The notes: generated by a model from the letters alone, not told the origin. 64,000 nt of DNA from Pontibacter kalidii (GCF_026278245.1 NZ_CP111079.1:4230501-4294500), one strand, 5' to 3'; positions 37,322 to 45,984 are shown, numbered from the stretch's first letter. Numbers and translations: made by a program.

Positions 37322-37352
37322 CAAAATTACCCGTTTGATTCTATTTTCAAAA
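37322..37352 (-). promoter_or_regulatory. Orphan promoter of the candidate small RNA
   Basis: On the minus strand: TTTTG (37352-37348), 18 bases, TAATTTTG (37329-37322). Both match the Bacteroidota -33/-7 consensus. No reading frame begins downstream. Confidence 0.7.
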
Positions 37353-37593
37353 GGAAAGTCTCAAAAGATTTTCCGCTTTTTTCTATTCCTTCTGATTCAG
37401 GGCCGTAACTCCTTATAATACAATCCCTTGCCTGTTGTAAAAGCTTTTAAATTTTTCGCAGGAGAAAGAAAAAAGAGCCAATTTATACTTAGCTGGCGTT
37501 AAAACACGGGTTCGCGGCAGCTGCAGAGCCGGCAAAGCAAGAAAAAAGCAGGGTGGAGGCCCTGCTTTCGTAGTTTCTAAGCGGTTTATTCCA
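37353..37593. other. Gene-free A/T-rich gap
   Basis: About 240 bases between the orphan promoter and the ATP-grasp gene end. One TATACTT word at 37484; no terminator or frame of note. Confidence 0.4.
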
Positions 37594-38643
37594 TTAGATC
37601 ATCGCCACGGTTTTGTTGTCGATCTGCGTGCCGTAAGTTTTCTTGTAGTGCACCTTACGCTCCAGGGCCGCAATCACCGGCTCCGAAAAGTCCACTCCCT
37701 CCAGTTCGCTGGCAGTTGGCAGCGCACCCGGGCTGAAGACGTTTATCTCCATCAGCTTGTTGCCTACTATATCTAACCCAACCAGGAACATGCCGTCCTG
37801 GATCAGCTTTGGCTTTACGAGCTCCACCAAGTCCAGCATGCGCTGGTCTACCTTGGCCGCCACGGCAGAACCGCCGGCATGTATGTTGCTGCGGATATCG
37901 TCAGCGCTGTTCACACGGCGTATGGCGCAGTATTTCCCTTTGTGCTGCAGGGCATCGCCGTTCATCACAAACAGGCGCACGTCGCCTTCAGTGGCCTCTG
38001 GCAGGTATTCCTGCGCGATCACGTACCCGTCGCGGCTGATAGCCTCCACGATCTGGTTGAGGTTGGTGGAGTCCTTCTTTTTTACCATAAACACACCCGA
38101 TCCGCCAGAGCCCTGCAGTGGTTTAAGTATAATGTTGTTTTTCTGTTCGTTAAAGAACTGCTTTATCTCCTCTTTGTCGCGGGTAATGAGCGTGCGCGGA
38201 CGAACGGCCTCCGGGAAGTGCTGGAAGTACATTTTATTAACCGCATCGGAGAGCGAGGTGGGGTCGTTGAGCACGATCACGCCGTGGCGCATGGCTAGCT
38301 GCCCGAAGATAATACCTGCATTCTGTGCCCAGGAGCGTCCTTCCGGCTCCGATGACGGGTCGTTTCGCAGCATCAGCACATCCAGCTCGCGGGCAGTAAT
38401 ACGCATTTTTTGCGCCTTCTCGCTATGGATGTAATCGATGTAGGTGGCCGGTGATTTATACTTATGGTTCGGATCCGCGCACACGGCCATGGCGCCCATG
38501 TAGCCGTCCGGGTAGTAAGCCAGATCGCCTACGCCCATCAGGTAAACGGTGTGTCCGGCGTTGTGCAGGCGCTGCGCCAGGAAAATGGTGGTATAAACTG
38601 CCTTTTCAGTCTCTATATTATTTACTACAAATCCTACTGTCAT
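37594..38643 (-). CDS. Glutathione synthetase-like ATP-grasp ligase
   Basis: A 349-residue ATP-grasp enzyme. The N-terminal 120 residues form a Rossmann-like domain (VGFVVNNIETEKAVYTTIFLA). ATP-grasp features are KMYFQHFPEAVRPRTLIT, the lysine in NNIILKPLQGSGGSGVFMV (about 172), EYLPEATEGDVRLFV and the metal-binding end LMEINVFSPG (about 303). GshB-like enzymes join an amino acid to a peptide carboxylate through an acyl phosphate. It is the last gene of a minus-strand operon with a DUF1704 metallopeptidase (36 bases upstream) and an N-formylglutamate amidohydrolase-like gene. No gamma-glutamylcysteine ligase gene is present here, so true glutathione synthesis is not supported by context. Confidence 0.85.
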   Translation of the reverse strand: MTVGFVVNNIETEKAVYTTIFLAQRLHNAGHTVYLMGVGDLAYYPDGYMGAMAVCADPNHKYKSPATYIDYIHSEKAQKMRITARELDVLMLRNDPSSEPEGRSWAQNAGIIFGQLAMRHGVIVLNDPTSLSDAVNKMYFQHFPEAVRPRTLITRDKEEIKQFFNEQKNNIILKPLQGSGGSGVFMVKKKDSTNLNQIVEAISRDGYVIAQEYLPEATEGDVRLFVMNGDALQHKGKYCAIRRVNSADDIRSNIHAGGSAVAAKVDQRMLDLVELVKPKLIQDGMFLVGLDIVGNKLMEINVFSPGALPTASELEGVDFSEPVIAALERKVHYKKTYGTQIDNKTVAMI

Positions 38644-38679
38644 GTGGGTGCTTTTTTGTTCGTGGATATAGCTGGAAGA

Positions 38680-40527
38680 TCACAGTAGGTTAAATACTGA
38701 AATACCGGCTTTTAGTTGTTCCAGCTTTGGTTTTAGGCGCGGGTCGAGGAGGTAGCGCGGCTTGATGGGCATGGGGCGTAGCACATTGCGGTAAATCAGC
38801 TCCTGCACAATGGGGATGTAGTCCTGCCGGATCTTGCCGATGAGCAGCGGTTCCAACTCATTTCCTTCCTTCAAATAGCTAAGCAGGTGCACCAGCCCCC
38901 GCAGGTACACAGCGTCTTTGGTGAGGCCGCCGCCGCGGTGCACGCGCATGGCCACGTTCCAGGCCGTTTCGTCGTCAAAAAGGTACTCGTCTTTCAGGCG
39001 CCGGAAGTTATCTATAAAGTTACAGCCCTTGGAAAGGTGATAGACGGCCACTACGCGCGCGGCCAGTATGCGCAGACGGTCCTGGTCCAGTCCGCCCACC
39101 AGCCACTCGCTCAGCACGGCCAGCCCCTCCTGCAGCTCCTCGTAGCCGGGGCTGCCCACGTAGAGCTGTTGCAGCGGCTGTGCCTTACCGTTAAAGTAGG
39201 TCAGGATGTGGGTGCCTACCTCGTGCTGGATCAGGGCCTCGGCGCGATGGCGCGGAATCTTGGCGTCGGTGCCCACGTTCAGCCTGCCTTTCGACACGAT
39301 CAGCCCTATGATATCGTCACGCACATCCACGCCGGAGTCTAAAGCCGGGTACTGCTCCCTTAAAAAGGCCAGTTCCCGCTCGGCCTGCGCCACAAACTCA
39401 GGCACAGGTATAATGTCGACCGCGTTGCTGCGGGTGGGCTGGGGAATGGCGGCAAGTATCCCTTCGGCCACTTTCAGCAGCTGGTCGTCCACAGTGCCGT
39501 AGAGCTGCATGCTGCTGTACAGGAAATCGGGTGTATTGCGGTCTGCAAGCATGGTCAGCATCTTGTCCAGCTCGTGGCGCTTGTCGCGGAAGAGGTAGCC
39601 CAGCGTCGGGTCGTCCACCTTCTCGATCGGGATGTTGTAGAGCTTGCGCTTGAGTTGGTCCGCATCGATAGGCATGAGGCGGTAATGGAAGGTAGGCAGC
39701 TTGTTATACTTTGCCTTTTTAAACTCCGCCCAGGCCTCGTTGTTGTTCACCGGCGTTACCAGCAGCAGGAACCGGAACTGATCGCTTATACTTGTCAGCT
39801 GCTTATCGATGCGCCACACCACGCGGTTTACCGACTGCCGCCCCAGCGCCTGGAAATGCACCGGATGGTGCGTGGTCTGCACGCTCACAAAGTCGAAAAC
39901 AGTTTTCTTTAGGGCGTTGGCCACTCTTGCGCGGAGCGTGCGCAGCAGCAGGGGGTAGATCTTGCCGGTGGCGGTGTTTTTGTAGATCGGTTTCAACTGC
40001 AGCCCCAGCATCAGGATGCCGCTTTTCTTAAGGTCCTCCTCCGGCATCAGGCAGTGCGGCTCCTGTAGCAGCGGGGCGTTGCTCTCTACCTCCACAGAAG
40101 TGTGGATCCGGGTGAGCTTTATACTTTGCAGCTCCTTTACGATGGTCTCGGTGGTGGTAGGCAGCTGCTCCTCCGGCCCCAGCACCTTAAACAGCGGCGG
40201 ATCGGCCGTGTCGGCAGGGGCGGCCATCAGCTCGATCACCATAAAGGCACCAAACTTATCGGCCATGGCCCGGGCTATACCTTGCACCAGCGGCCGCAGC
40301 TCCTCGGTGCGCTCCTCATGCGAGATGATGTAAGCGGCACTGGCTTTCAGGAAATCGGCGGTGGCATGGTCGGGCTGGCCGGCAGGATGGCGGAAAAGCA
40401 GGAGAAAAGGCAGGGGCCGATCGATGTAGAGTAGCCCGCCGTCGGGCAGGCGGCGGTGCACCTGCTTGCCGCGCTTCAGGCTCCGGGTGACTTTCTTTAC
40501 AAAGCTGTCGGTTATACTTTCTATCAT
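38680..40527 (-). CDS. DUF1704 (QEGLA-motif) metallopeptidase-like protein
   Basis: A 615-residue protein of the family named flavohemoglobin expression-modulating QEGLA motif protein. The zinc-site helix HEVGTH lies at residues 435-440 and the QEGLA motif at 466-470, whose Glu467 would be the third ligand. The animal relatives (MATCAP) are zinc carboxypeptidases that remove the C-terminal tyrosine of tubulin, so a carboxypeptidase role is expected. An N-terminal domain of about 230 residues precedes it. No signal peptide or membrane helix is seen, so it is cytosolic. It is the middle gene of the operon, 36 bases from the ATP-grasp ligase. Confidence 0.85.
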   Translation of the reverse strand: MIESITDSFVKKVTRSLKRGKQVHRRLPDGGLLYIDRPLPFLLLFRHPAGQPDHATADFLKASAAYIISHEERTEELRPLVQGIARAMADKFGAFMVIELMAAPADTADPPLFKVLGPEEQLPTTTETIVKELQSIKLTRIHTSVEVESNAPLLQEPHCLMPEEDLKKSGILMLGLQLKPIYKNTATGKIYPLLLRTLRARVANALKKTVFDFVSVQTTHHPVHFQALGRQSVNRVVWRIDKQLTSISDQFRFLLLVTPVNNNEAWAEFKKAKYNKLPTFHYRLMPIDADQLKRKLYNIPIEKVDDPTLGYLFRDKRHELDKMLTMLADRNTPDFLYSSMQLYGTVDDQLLKVAEGILAAIPQPTRSNAVDIIPVPEFVAQAERELAFLREQYPALDSGVDVRDDIIGLIVSKGRLNVGTDAKIPRHRAEALIQHEVGTHILTYFNGKAQPLQQLYVGSPGYEELQEGLAVLSEWLVGGLDQDRLRILAARVVAVYHLSKGCNFIDNFRRLKDEYLFDDETAWNVAMRVHRGGGLTKDAVYLRGLVHLLSYLKEGNELEPLLIGKIRQDYIPIVQELIYRNVLRPMPIKPRYLLDPRLKPKLEQLKAGISVFNLL

Positions 40528-40661
40528 GGCTAAATGTGTTCAGCAGGTTGGGGTGAAGTATATTCTCTAGAGGATTTCTGCGTATCACGTAGCACGATTT
40601 TCCATGCATTAAATCTATAAATAGGGTCGAGCTACATGATACGTGCTACGACATACGCACA

Positions 40662-41468
40662 CTACACCTGGCATACCTGGGCCAGCGCCTCCAGCACGGG
40701 GCGGGTACTTTGCTGCAGCGCCTGCCGTATCTCCTGCACCTGCGCCTGGTCAGGCTCGCCGGTCCACTCATCCATAAAGAACTTCTTAAACTCAATGCTC
40801 ATCACGCATACTTTGTCGCCGAAGGTGTCGTGGATCCAGCGCATAAAGTGCCCCCCTTCAAACTTTACGTTTTCACGCACATCCAGCTTGCGGCCCTGGT
40901 AGTTGTGGTTGCTCAGGCTGTGCATGAGCGCCTCCACCACCGGCGCCCACTTCTCCCGGTTCATGTTACCCGTGCCGATGTTCACCTCCGGGTTCTCTTC
41001 TGGGTCGGCGGCCGGACCTGTAGGTCCCTCGCGGCGGTGGTTGTACGTATGGAGGTCGTAAATCACCAGGCAGGCATGCTCGTCCAGCAGCTGCGTCAGC
41101 ATCTGCTTCACATCCTCATAAAACTTGTCGTAGCGCTTCATCGACTCCCTGGCCAGTTCCTCCGGCAGCTCCTCTTTCCATACCTGCAGGCCCCAGGCAT
41201 CCTCAGGCTTGCGGTAAATAGCCTTCTTGGGCGGGCGGTTCAGGTCCAGCTCGAAACGGGAATAATGGCCCGTAATCTGGTTGTCGGTTATACTTACCCA
41301 CTCTGCCGTGAAGGGGTCTTCCTCGCGCAGCCGCTCCTGAGGCGTGAGGTTATACAGCGCGCGTAGGTTGTGGCGCACCTCGTGCCCGTTATGGATGGCC
41401 GTGGCCACCAAGGGGCTGTCGCCGCGGGTGATGGTATAGTATACAGTATCTACTTTGGTCTGTGTCAT
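40662..41468 (-). CDS. N-formylglutamate amidohydrolase family protein
   Basis: A 268-residue metal-dependent amidohydrolase-like protein, first gene of the operon. Features are TAIHNGHEV near residue 22 (the HxxH-type metal site), SRFELDLNRP near 70, CLVIYDLHTYNHRR (DxHxY, about 133-146) and the late VMSIEFKKFFMDEWTG segment. HutG-type members cut N-formylglutamate; no other histidine-degradation gene is nearby, so the natural substrate is more likely a related N- or C-terminal amide. I start at ATG 41466-41468 (MTQTKVD); a longer frame to 41630 adds an unlikely basic extension. Confidence 0.85.
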   Translation of the reverse strand: MTQTKVDTVYYTITRGDSPLVATAIHNGHEVRHNLRALYNLTPQERLREEDPFTAEWVSITDNQITGHYSRFELDLNRPPKKAIYRKPEDAWGLQVWKEELPEELARESMKRYDKFYEDVKQMLTQLLDEHACLVIYDLHTYNHRREGPTGPAADPEENPEVNIGTGNMNREKWAPVVEALMHSLSNHNYQGRKLDVRENVKFEGGHFMRWIHDTFGDKVCVMSIEFKKFFMDEWTGEPDQAQVQEIRQALQQSTRPVLEALAQVCQV

Positions 41469-41731
41469 CGCTTTTGTTTTTGTGTACAGTTTTACCCTTT
41501 CGGGTTGCTGAAAGTTTTTTAGCCGCTTATCCTCCTCCCGGAAGCCGGTAAAAGCAGCGTTTGGGACTATAGAGGCAGCGGCTCCGCTGAGATAACTTCT
41601 CTGCCATCGTTTATATGTATTTTCTAACAATCGCTTATCTATGTATAAACATAGTTTGTGTAAAAGGCTGATTTTACTGTAACTTACTAGTACATAATTA
41701 AGTATAGGTATTGTATAATATTAGATTGCCT

Positions 41732-41908
41732 ATGACTAAACTATACACGTCCCTTCTGTTCACCTGTGGTGTTTTCTTGCTGGGCCTGTTGATGTACAGC
41801 CTCCGGCCGGATACTGCGGACATCACCGTGGCGCAGGTGCTGCCCCTGGTGCTGCTGTATGCCGTTGGGTTGGTGCTGGGCCTGCTTATGAAGCCGGTGC
41901 TGGAGTAA
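41732..41908 (+). CDS. 58-residue two-helix membrane protein
   Basis: A tiny protein with two hydrophobic helices (about residues 5-22 and 33-55) and a short polar loop (RPDTADITV). I know no family. It precedes two other small genes on the same strand with short gaps, suggesting one transcript. A TTG at 41711 would add seven residues. Confidence 0.6.
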   Translation: MTKLYTSLLFTCGVFLLGLLMYSLRPDTADITVAQVLPLVLLYAVGLVLGLLMKPVLE

Positions 41909-41948
41909 AAGCGGCAGCTTTTTAGCTTTTGGTGCGTACGCTTGTAGC

Positions 41949-42149
41949 ATGGCTACATCCGAAACCCCATCTACCAAAACCTGCCCTAACTGCGGCGCCG
42001 TCGTGCCCCGCAGAACCAAGCAATGCCCGGAGTGCGGCCAGTTGCTGGCTACCCCCAGGCCCGAGTGGTTTAAAAACCTGACCCCTGTCGAGATTTTCCT
42101 ACTGGTACTGGGCAGTATTATGCTGGCCGTTGGACTGGTGGCATTGTAG
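41949..42149 (+). CDS. Zinc-ribbon protein with one C-terminal membrane helix
   Basis: A 66-residue protein with a CPNCG...CPECG zinc ribbon (residues 12-31) and one C-terminal helix (about 46-65). This is a tail-anchored layout with the metal site in the cytosol. Its stop is 2 bases from the next ATG, so the two are coupled. Function unknown. Confidence 0.75.
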   Translation: MATSETPSTKTCPNCGAVVPRRTKQCPECGQLLATPRPEWFKNLTPVEIFLLVLGSIMLAVGLVAL

Positions 42150-42151
42150 CC

Positions 42152-42517
42152 ATGGCCACTTTTAAGCAACCGCTCTTTATTGCCTCTTTTATACTTGCTG
42201 CGGCCAACCAGGCGCTGGAACTGGCGGGTATTTACATCCGGCCGCTGCACACGCACCTCGACGACCTGCTGGCGCTGCCCCTGACGCTGACCATCGCCTT
42301 GGCAGCCGAGCGTTTATACTTTAGAAATCCATACTTTGTGCTGCCGCTGCGCTATACCTTGCTGGCGCTGCTGCTGTTCAGCCTGGTGTTTGAGGGGCTG
42401 TTGCCGCTGCTGCACCGCCGCTACACCGCCGACCCGTGGGATGTGCTGGCTTACCTGGCGGGGGCGTTTATTTTTCAGGGTTGGATGAACAAGCCGCTGG
42501 CAGAAAGGCAGGCATAG
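42152..42517 (+). CDS. Four-helix membrane protein of unknown function
   Basis: A 121-residue hydrophobic protein with about four helices. The HTHLDDLLALPLTLTIALAAE segment recurs in Cytophagales proteins that databases label magnesium citrate secondary transporter; at 120 residues it is far too short to be that carrier, so I treat that name as a mislabel. It is coupled to the zinc-ribbon gene (2-base gap). Confidence 0.7.
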   Translation: MATFKQPLFIASFILAAANQALELAGIYIRPLHTHLDDLLALPLTLTIALAAERLYFRNPYFVLPLRYTLLALLLFSLVFEGLLPLLHRRYTADPWDVLAYLAGAFIFQGWMNKPLAERQA

Positions 42518-42647
42518 GAGGTGTTGGACGCGCCTGAAAAAGTTTTTTGCGGCTGCAGGCAACCTTCCGGAAAATCCGGCATCTTTTATGCATAATTTCG
42601 CTGGATATAAAATTTAAAAGAACAACTCACTAAAACTCATACTGTCT

Positions 42648-43373
42648 ATGAAGATCAACAATTTACACAGAGCGGCGCTCGGGCTGATGTTCCTCGCCTT
42701 TATGCTGCTGAACGTGCCGGGTGCCATGGCGCAGAGCCTGCGCGGCAACGGCCAGATGGCGACGCAAAACAGAAGCGTGTCCGGTATAAAGGGCATTGAC
42801 GTGGGCGGCGGCTTTGTGGTGGAGCTGACCCAGGGCAGCAACGAAGGGGTGCGCCTGGAGGCCGAGGAGAACCTCCTCAACAACATCAAAACCGAAGTGC
42901 GCAACGGCGTGCTGCACATCTACAACGACAAGGACATCAGCAGCACCAAGGGGATGAAAGCCTTTGTGACACTGAAGGATCTGGAGAGCCTCAGCATCAG
43001 CGGCGGCGTGAAGGTGATCGGTAACTCCAGCTTTAAATCCCCCGCGCTGAAACTGGAGATGAGCGGCGGCTCCAACGTGAAACTGGCCATCGTGACGGAG
43101 CAGATTAAAGGCAACCTGAGTGGCGCAAGCAAAGTAGAGCTGCTGGGCAAGACCAATGAGCTGACCATGCAGCTGTCAGGAGCTTCTAAGATGGAGGCAT
43201 CGGAACTGGAGGCGCGCCAGGTGAGGGTACAGGCCAGCGGAGCGAGCAGCGTGAAGGTGTTTGCGCAGGAGGGGCTGGACATCAATGCTTCAGGAGCCTC
43301 CGCAGTATACTACAAAGGCAGCCCCAGCATCACCTCTGATGTAACCTCTGCGGCGCGCGTAGGCAAATTGTAG
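42648..43373 (+). CDS. Exported DUF2807 (head-GIN-like) adhesin-type protein
   Basis: A 241-residue secreted protein: signal peptide (about 1-29, ending AMAQ) and a right-handed beta-helix of short repeats (GIDVGGGFVVELTQGS, SISGGVKVIG, LSGASKVELLG, QASGASSVKVF, NASGASAVYYKG). The pattern is DUF2807, often annotated as putative auto-transporter adhesin. Such proteins are very common in Bacteroidota; the role is unproven. A variant -7 element TAATTTCG lies at 42593-42600 and a terminator follows. Confidence 0.85.
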   Translation: MKINNLHRAALGLMFLAFMLLNVPGAMAQSLRGNGQMATQNRSVSGIKGIDVGGGFVVELTQGSNEGVRLEAEENLLNNIKTEVRNGVLHIYNDKDISSTKGMKAFVTLKDLESLSISGGVKVIGNSSFKSPALKLEMSGGSNVKLAIVTEQIKGNLSGASKVELLGKTNELTMQLSGASKMEASELEARQVRVQASGASSVKVFAQEGLDINASGASAVYYKGSPSITSDVTSAARVGKL

Positions 43374-43400
43374 CGAAGAGAATACAACCCAACCAATAGC

Positions 43401-43433
43401 AAAAGCAGCCCTGTCTTGGGGCTGCTTTTTGTT
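43401..43433 (+). terminator. Rho-independent terminator after the DUF2807 gene
   Basis: AAAAGCAGCCC paired with GGGGCTGCTTTTT around a TGTCTT loop. Confidence 0.85.
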
Positions 43434-43504
43434 TCCTATCCTTTGCCCTGTTCGGCGCGTATAGTTTACCTGCAGCGAAACAAACTTAAAACAACAGTAA
43501 AGTC

Positions 43505-43771
43505 ATGAGCGAATCTAAGAAAACAACTAACCACAAGGAGATACAGGAGTGGGCCAAAAAGCACGGTGGCGTGCCCAGCGTGATAAAGGGCACCGAAGAC
43601 GACGGCAGCGGCGAGGGGGTGCTGCGCATCCACTTCCCGAAGAAAAGCGACGACAACAGCAGCTTTGAGGAGATTAGCTGGGAGGAGTTCTTCAAAGAGT
43701 TCGACAGCAACAACCTGGCCCTGCTCCACGATCCGAACGGCAACTTTAACAAATTGGTAAAGCGGGATTGA
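43505..43771 (+). CDS. Small acidic protein of a conserved uncharacterised family
   Basis: An 88-residue soluble protein. HKEIQEWAKKHGGVPSVIKGT, EGVLRIHFPKK and EEISWEEFFKEFDSNNLALL are the three blocks of a widespread family that is often mis-annotated as a 1,4-alpha-glucan branching enzyme; at this size it cannot be one. It is a single-gene unit ended by a terminator. Function unknown. Confidence 0.8.
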   Translation: MSESKKTTNHKEIQEWAKKHGGVPSVIKGTEDDGSGEGVLRIHFPKKSDDNSSFEEISWEEFFKEFDSNNLALLHDPNGNFNKLVKRD

Positions 43772-43799
43772 GTAAACAACGGAACCCACAACGTATAAA

Positions 43800-43842
43800 A
43801 CAAGAGGCCGGGGCATAAGTGACTCCGGCCTCTTGTTTTATA
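43800..43842. terminator. Terminator between convergent genes
   Basis: ACAAGAGGCCGG paired with CCGGCCTCTTGT, then TTTA; probably works for both the small acidic protein and the metallo-beta-lactamase. Confidence 0.85.
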
Positions 43843-43855
43843 CTCCTTTATGTGG

Positions 43856-44584
43856 TTATTTCTGCTGTTCCTGCAGTAACTTCAACGTATGGCTAAGTAG
43901 GGATTGATCGCCCCAGGGGCCGTGGCTCGGCACGACTAACTTAGCCTTTGGGTAGCGCTGCTGCACCTTACGGATGGCGATAGGCCAGCTTTTAAGGTCA
44001 GCATCGGCGATGTTTCCCAGGCTCTTTGACCGGCCATCTTTTACAAAACAACCGCCGAACAGGATCTTTTGCTGCGGCAGGTACACCACCACGTTGTCGG
44101 CCGTGTGCCCGCCGCCGGGGAAGTATACTTCAAACTGCTGCCCGCCTACCGTAAAGGTGGTGTCTGCAGCGAAGGTAACGTCCGGGGTGCCCTTGCCGTG
44201 TTCGGCGGCAAGGCTGGCTGTCAGTTCCGAGGTCATTACCGGAATGCCCTGCTGCTGCACCGCACCCATGCCACCCAGCTTGTCGTCGTGCCAGTGCGTG
44301 GGCACGCATACTTTTACCGATTGCTTCAGGTTGGTCTTTACCCATGCCAGCAGCTGCTCCGTGGGCTCGTTGCCCCAGCCGGTATCTATCAGCACCGCGC
44401 CCTCTTTGGTAGAAACCACCAGGCCATGCGACGGGACCAGAGCTCCCTGGTAAGTACTGTACGAGGTGTGCACCCATACTTTGGGGGCTATTCTGGTTAC
44501 CTTTATCTCCTGCTCCTGGGCCAGCAAAATATGGGCAGGCAGCAGGAGCAGCAGGCAAGGTATGAGGTGCCGTAATCGCTTCAT
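43856..44584 (-). CDS. Subclass B1 metallo-beta-lactamase
   Basis: A 242-residue exported zinc enzyme with a signal peptide (about 1-22). All B1 ligands are present: His97-x-His99-x-Asp101 (THWHDDKLGG), His160 (GGGHTADNVVVYLP), Cys179 (LFGGCFVK) and His221 (VPSHGPWG). The cysteine and the motif order separate it from B2, B3 and from glyoxalase-type relatives. B1 enzymes hydrolyse penicillins, cephalosporins and carbapenems. No mobile element or integron borders it, so it looks resident. It is followed on the same strand by nothing, and preceded by the M28 peptidase gene ending 18 bases upstream. Confidence 0.9.
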   Translation of the reverse strand: MKRLRHLIPCLLLLLPAHILLAQEQEIKVTRIAPKVWVHTSYSTYQGALVPSHGLVVSTKEGAVLIDTGWGNEPTEQLLAWVKTNLKQSVKVCVPTHWHDDKLGGMGAVQQQGIPVMTSELTASLAAEHGKGTPDVTFAADTTFTVGGQQFEVYFPGGGHTADNVVVYLPQQKILFGGCFVKDGRSKSLGNIADADLKSWPIAIRKVQQRYPKAKLVVPSHGPWGDQSLLSHTLKLLQEQQK

Positions 44585-44601
44585 CTCAGGTTGATTTATA
44601 C

Positions 44602-45984
44602 TTATCTAACAGGCACCGGCAATACAGGTAAGCTAGCGTGTCCCTCTTTATCTACCGACTGCACCGCAAAGAAGTAGTTATCTTTGGAGTAGGGCAGGGT
44701 GGCCTTGGTATCGGTCACGTAGAACTTCTTTTCCCAGTTAGAGGCGTGCGTCGGGCGCACAAGTACATAATATCCGGCTGGCTTTTGCCCTTTGCCGGGA
44801 GCCTGCCACTCTAGATCGGTTTTGTTGGTGAGGCCGGAGGTGAGCACGCCGACTTTCTCCGGGGCGGCCGGAGCCCAGCCCAGGCTGGCCATACTTGCCA
44901 GGTTTACGGCGGTGTTCTTGCGCAGGTACTCAAAGTCCATGAACTCGGGCAGGTCGCCATACTGCTTGCCGTTCTCCTTGCGCACGTCCTGGTGCTGGTG
45001 GTCAAAATCCTCGTTCATCTCGCTCATGCGCACCGCTGTAAAACCTTGGCGGTTAAACGGCGTGTGGTCGCCGCCGCGCAGGAAGCGGTCGGAGCGGTGC
45101 ACCAGCACTACGTCCATCTGGTCCACATACTTTTCACCGACAGCTTCCATGTAGCGGGCCAGGTTGCGGCTCGGGCTGTCGTTCTCGGTGCCGAGGGTTC
45201 TGCGCAGGCGGGCTTGTTCCTCTGTTTCGCCGGCAGGCACGCCTTCGCTGAAGATGCGCACTTTGGTGTTGTCGTGCAGGCCTGTTTCGGCGGAGTAGGA
45301 GTTGCCTACAATGTCGTTGTTCTGCATCGCGATCAGGTTCCAGCCCTCTTTCTTAGCGCGTTCCGCCAGATGCGTGGAGCCGTACAGGCCCTGTTCCTCA
45401 CCCTGGAAAGCCACGAACATCAGCGTAGCCGGAAACTTCTGCGAGGCCATCACGCGGGCCATTTCCATCACCATCGCCACACCCGAGGCATCATCGTTTG
45501 CGCCTGGGGCCTTGCTCTTGGCGTCCATCACGTCGGTAGCCCTGGAGTCGAGGTGGGCGCCTACGATGATCACGCGGTCATCGTTCGGGTCGGTGCCTTT
45601 CAGGGTGGCGATGACATTGGCCATCTCCGTATCCTGCGGCACGCGTCGGCCATCGGCCTTCACCACGAACTTGTCCATCTCCACGGCCATGCGGCCGCCG
45701 GAGGCCTGGGCATATTTTTCAAACTCCGACTTCACCCACTCGCGGGCCGCGCCGATGCCTTCTTTCTTGCTGGTGGTCGTGCTCAGGGTATGGCGCGTGC
45801 CGAAGCTCACCATTTTTCGCACGAGCTGCTCCAGGTTCTCGGCCGACAGCTGGTTAATCATCTTCTTGATATCGTCGTCCTGGCGCACTACTTCCTGGGC
45901 TATACTTTGGGTTGGGGTGAGTAAGGGGGCGCCGCCCAGCAGCAGGAGCGCCAGCAGCGGTTTAAGGGTAGATTTTGTAGTCAT
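44602..45984 (-). CDS. Exported M28 zinc aminopeptidase
   Basis: A 460-residue secreted peptidase: signal peptide (about 1-29), a short N-terminal region, an M28 catalytic domain and a C-terminal fibronectin-III-like domain (about 375-460). Metal and catalytic residues are in GAHLDSRA, GANDDASGVA, AFQGEEQGLYGS and FDHQHQD. It removes N-terminal amino acids from peptides outside the cytoplasm. I use the ATG at 45982-45984; the frame extends to 46023 but that would precede the signal peptide. The next gene downstream is the metallo-beta-lactamase, 18 bases away. Confidence 0.9.
   Translation of the reverse strand: MTTKSTLKPLLALLLLGGAPLLTPTQSIAQEVVRQDDDIKKMINQLSAENLEQLVRKMVSFGTRHTLSTTTSKKEGIGAAREWVKSEFEKYAQASGGRMAVEMDKFVVKADGRRVPQDTEMANVIATLKGTDPNDDRVIIVGAHLDSRATDVMDAKSKAPGANDDASGVAMVMEMARVMASQKFPATLMFVAFQGEEQGLYGSTHLAERAKKEGWNLIAMQNNDIVGNSYSAETGLHDNTKVRIFSEGVPAGETEEQARLRRTLGTENDSPSRNLARYMEAVGEKYVDQMDVVLVHRSDRFLRGGDHTPFNRQGFTAVRMSEMNEDFDHQHQDVRKENGKQYGDLPEFMDFEYLRKNTAVNLASMASLGWAPAAPEKVGVLTSGLTNKTDLEWQAPGKGQKPAGYYVLVRPTHASNWEKKFYVTDTKATLPYSKDNYFFAVQSVDKEGHASLPVLPVPVR

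Noticed and set aside
43505..43771. Glucan branching enzyme name for the 88-residue protein
   Set aside because: Far too short for that enzyme; the name is a known mislabel for this family.
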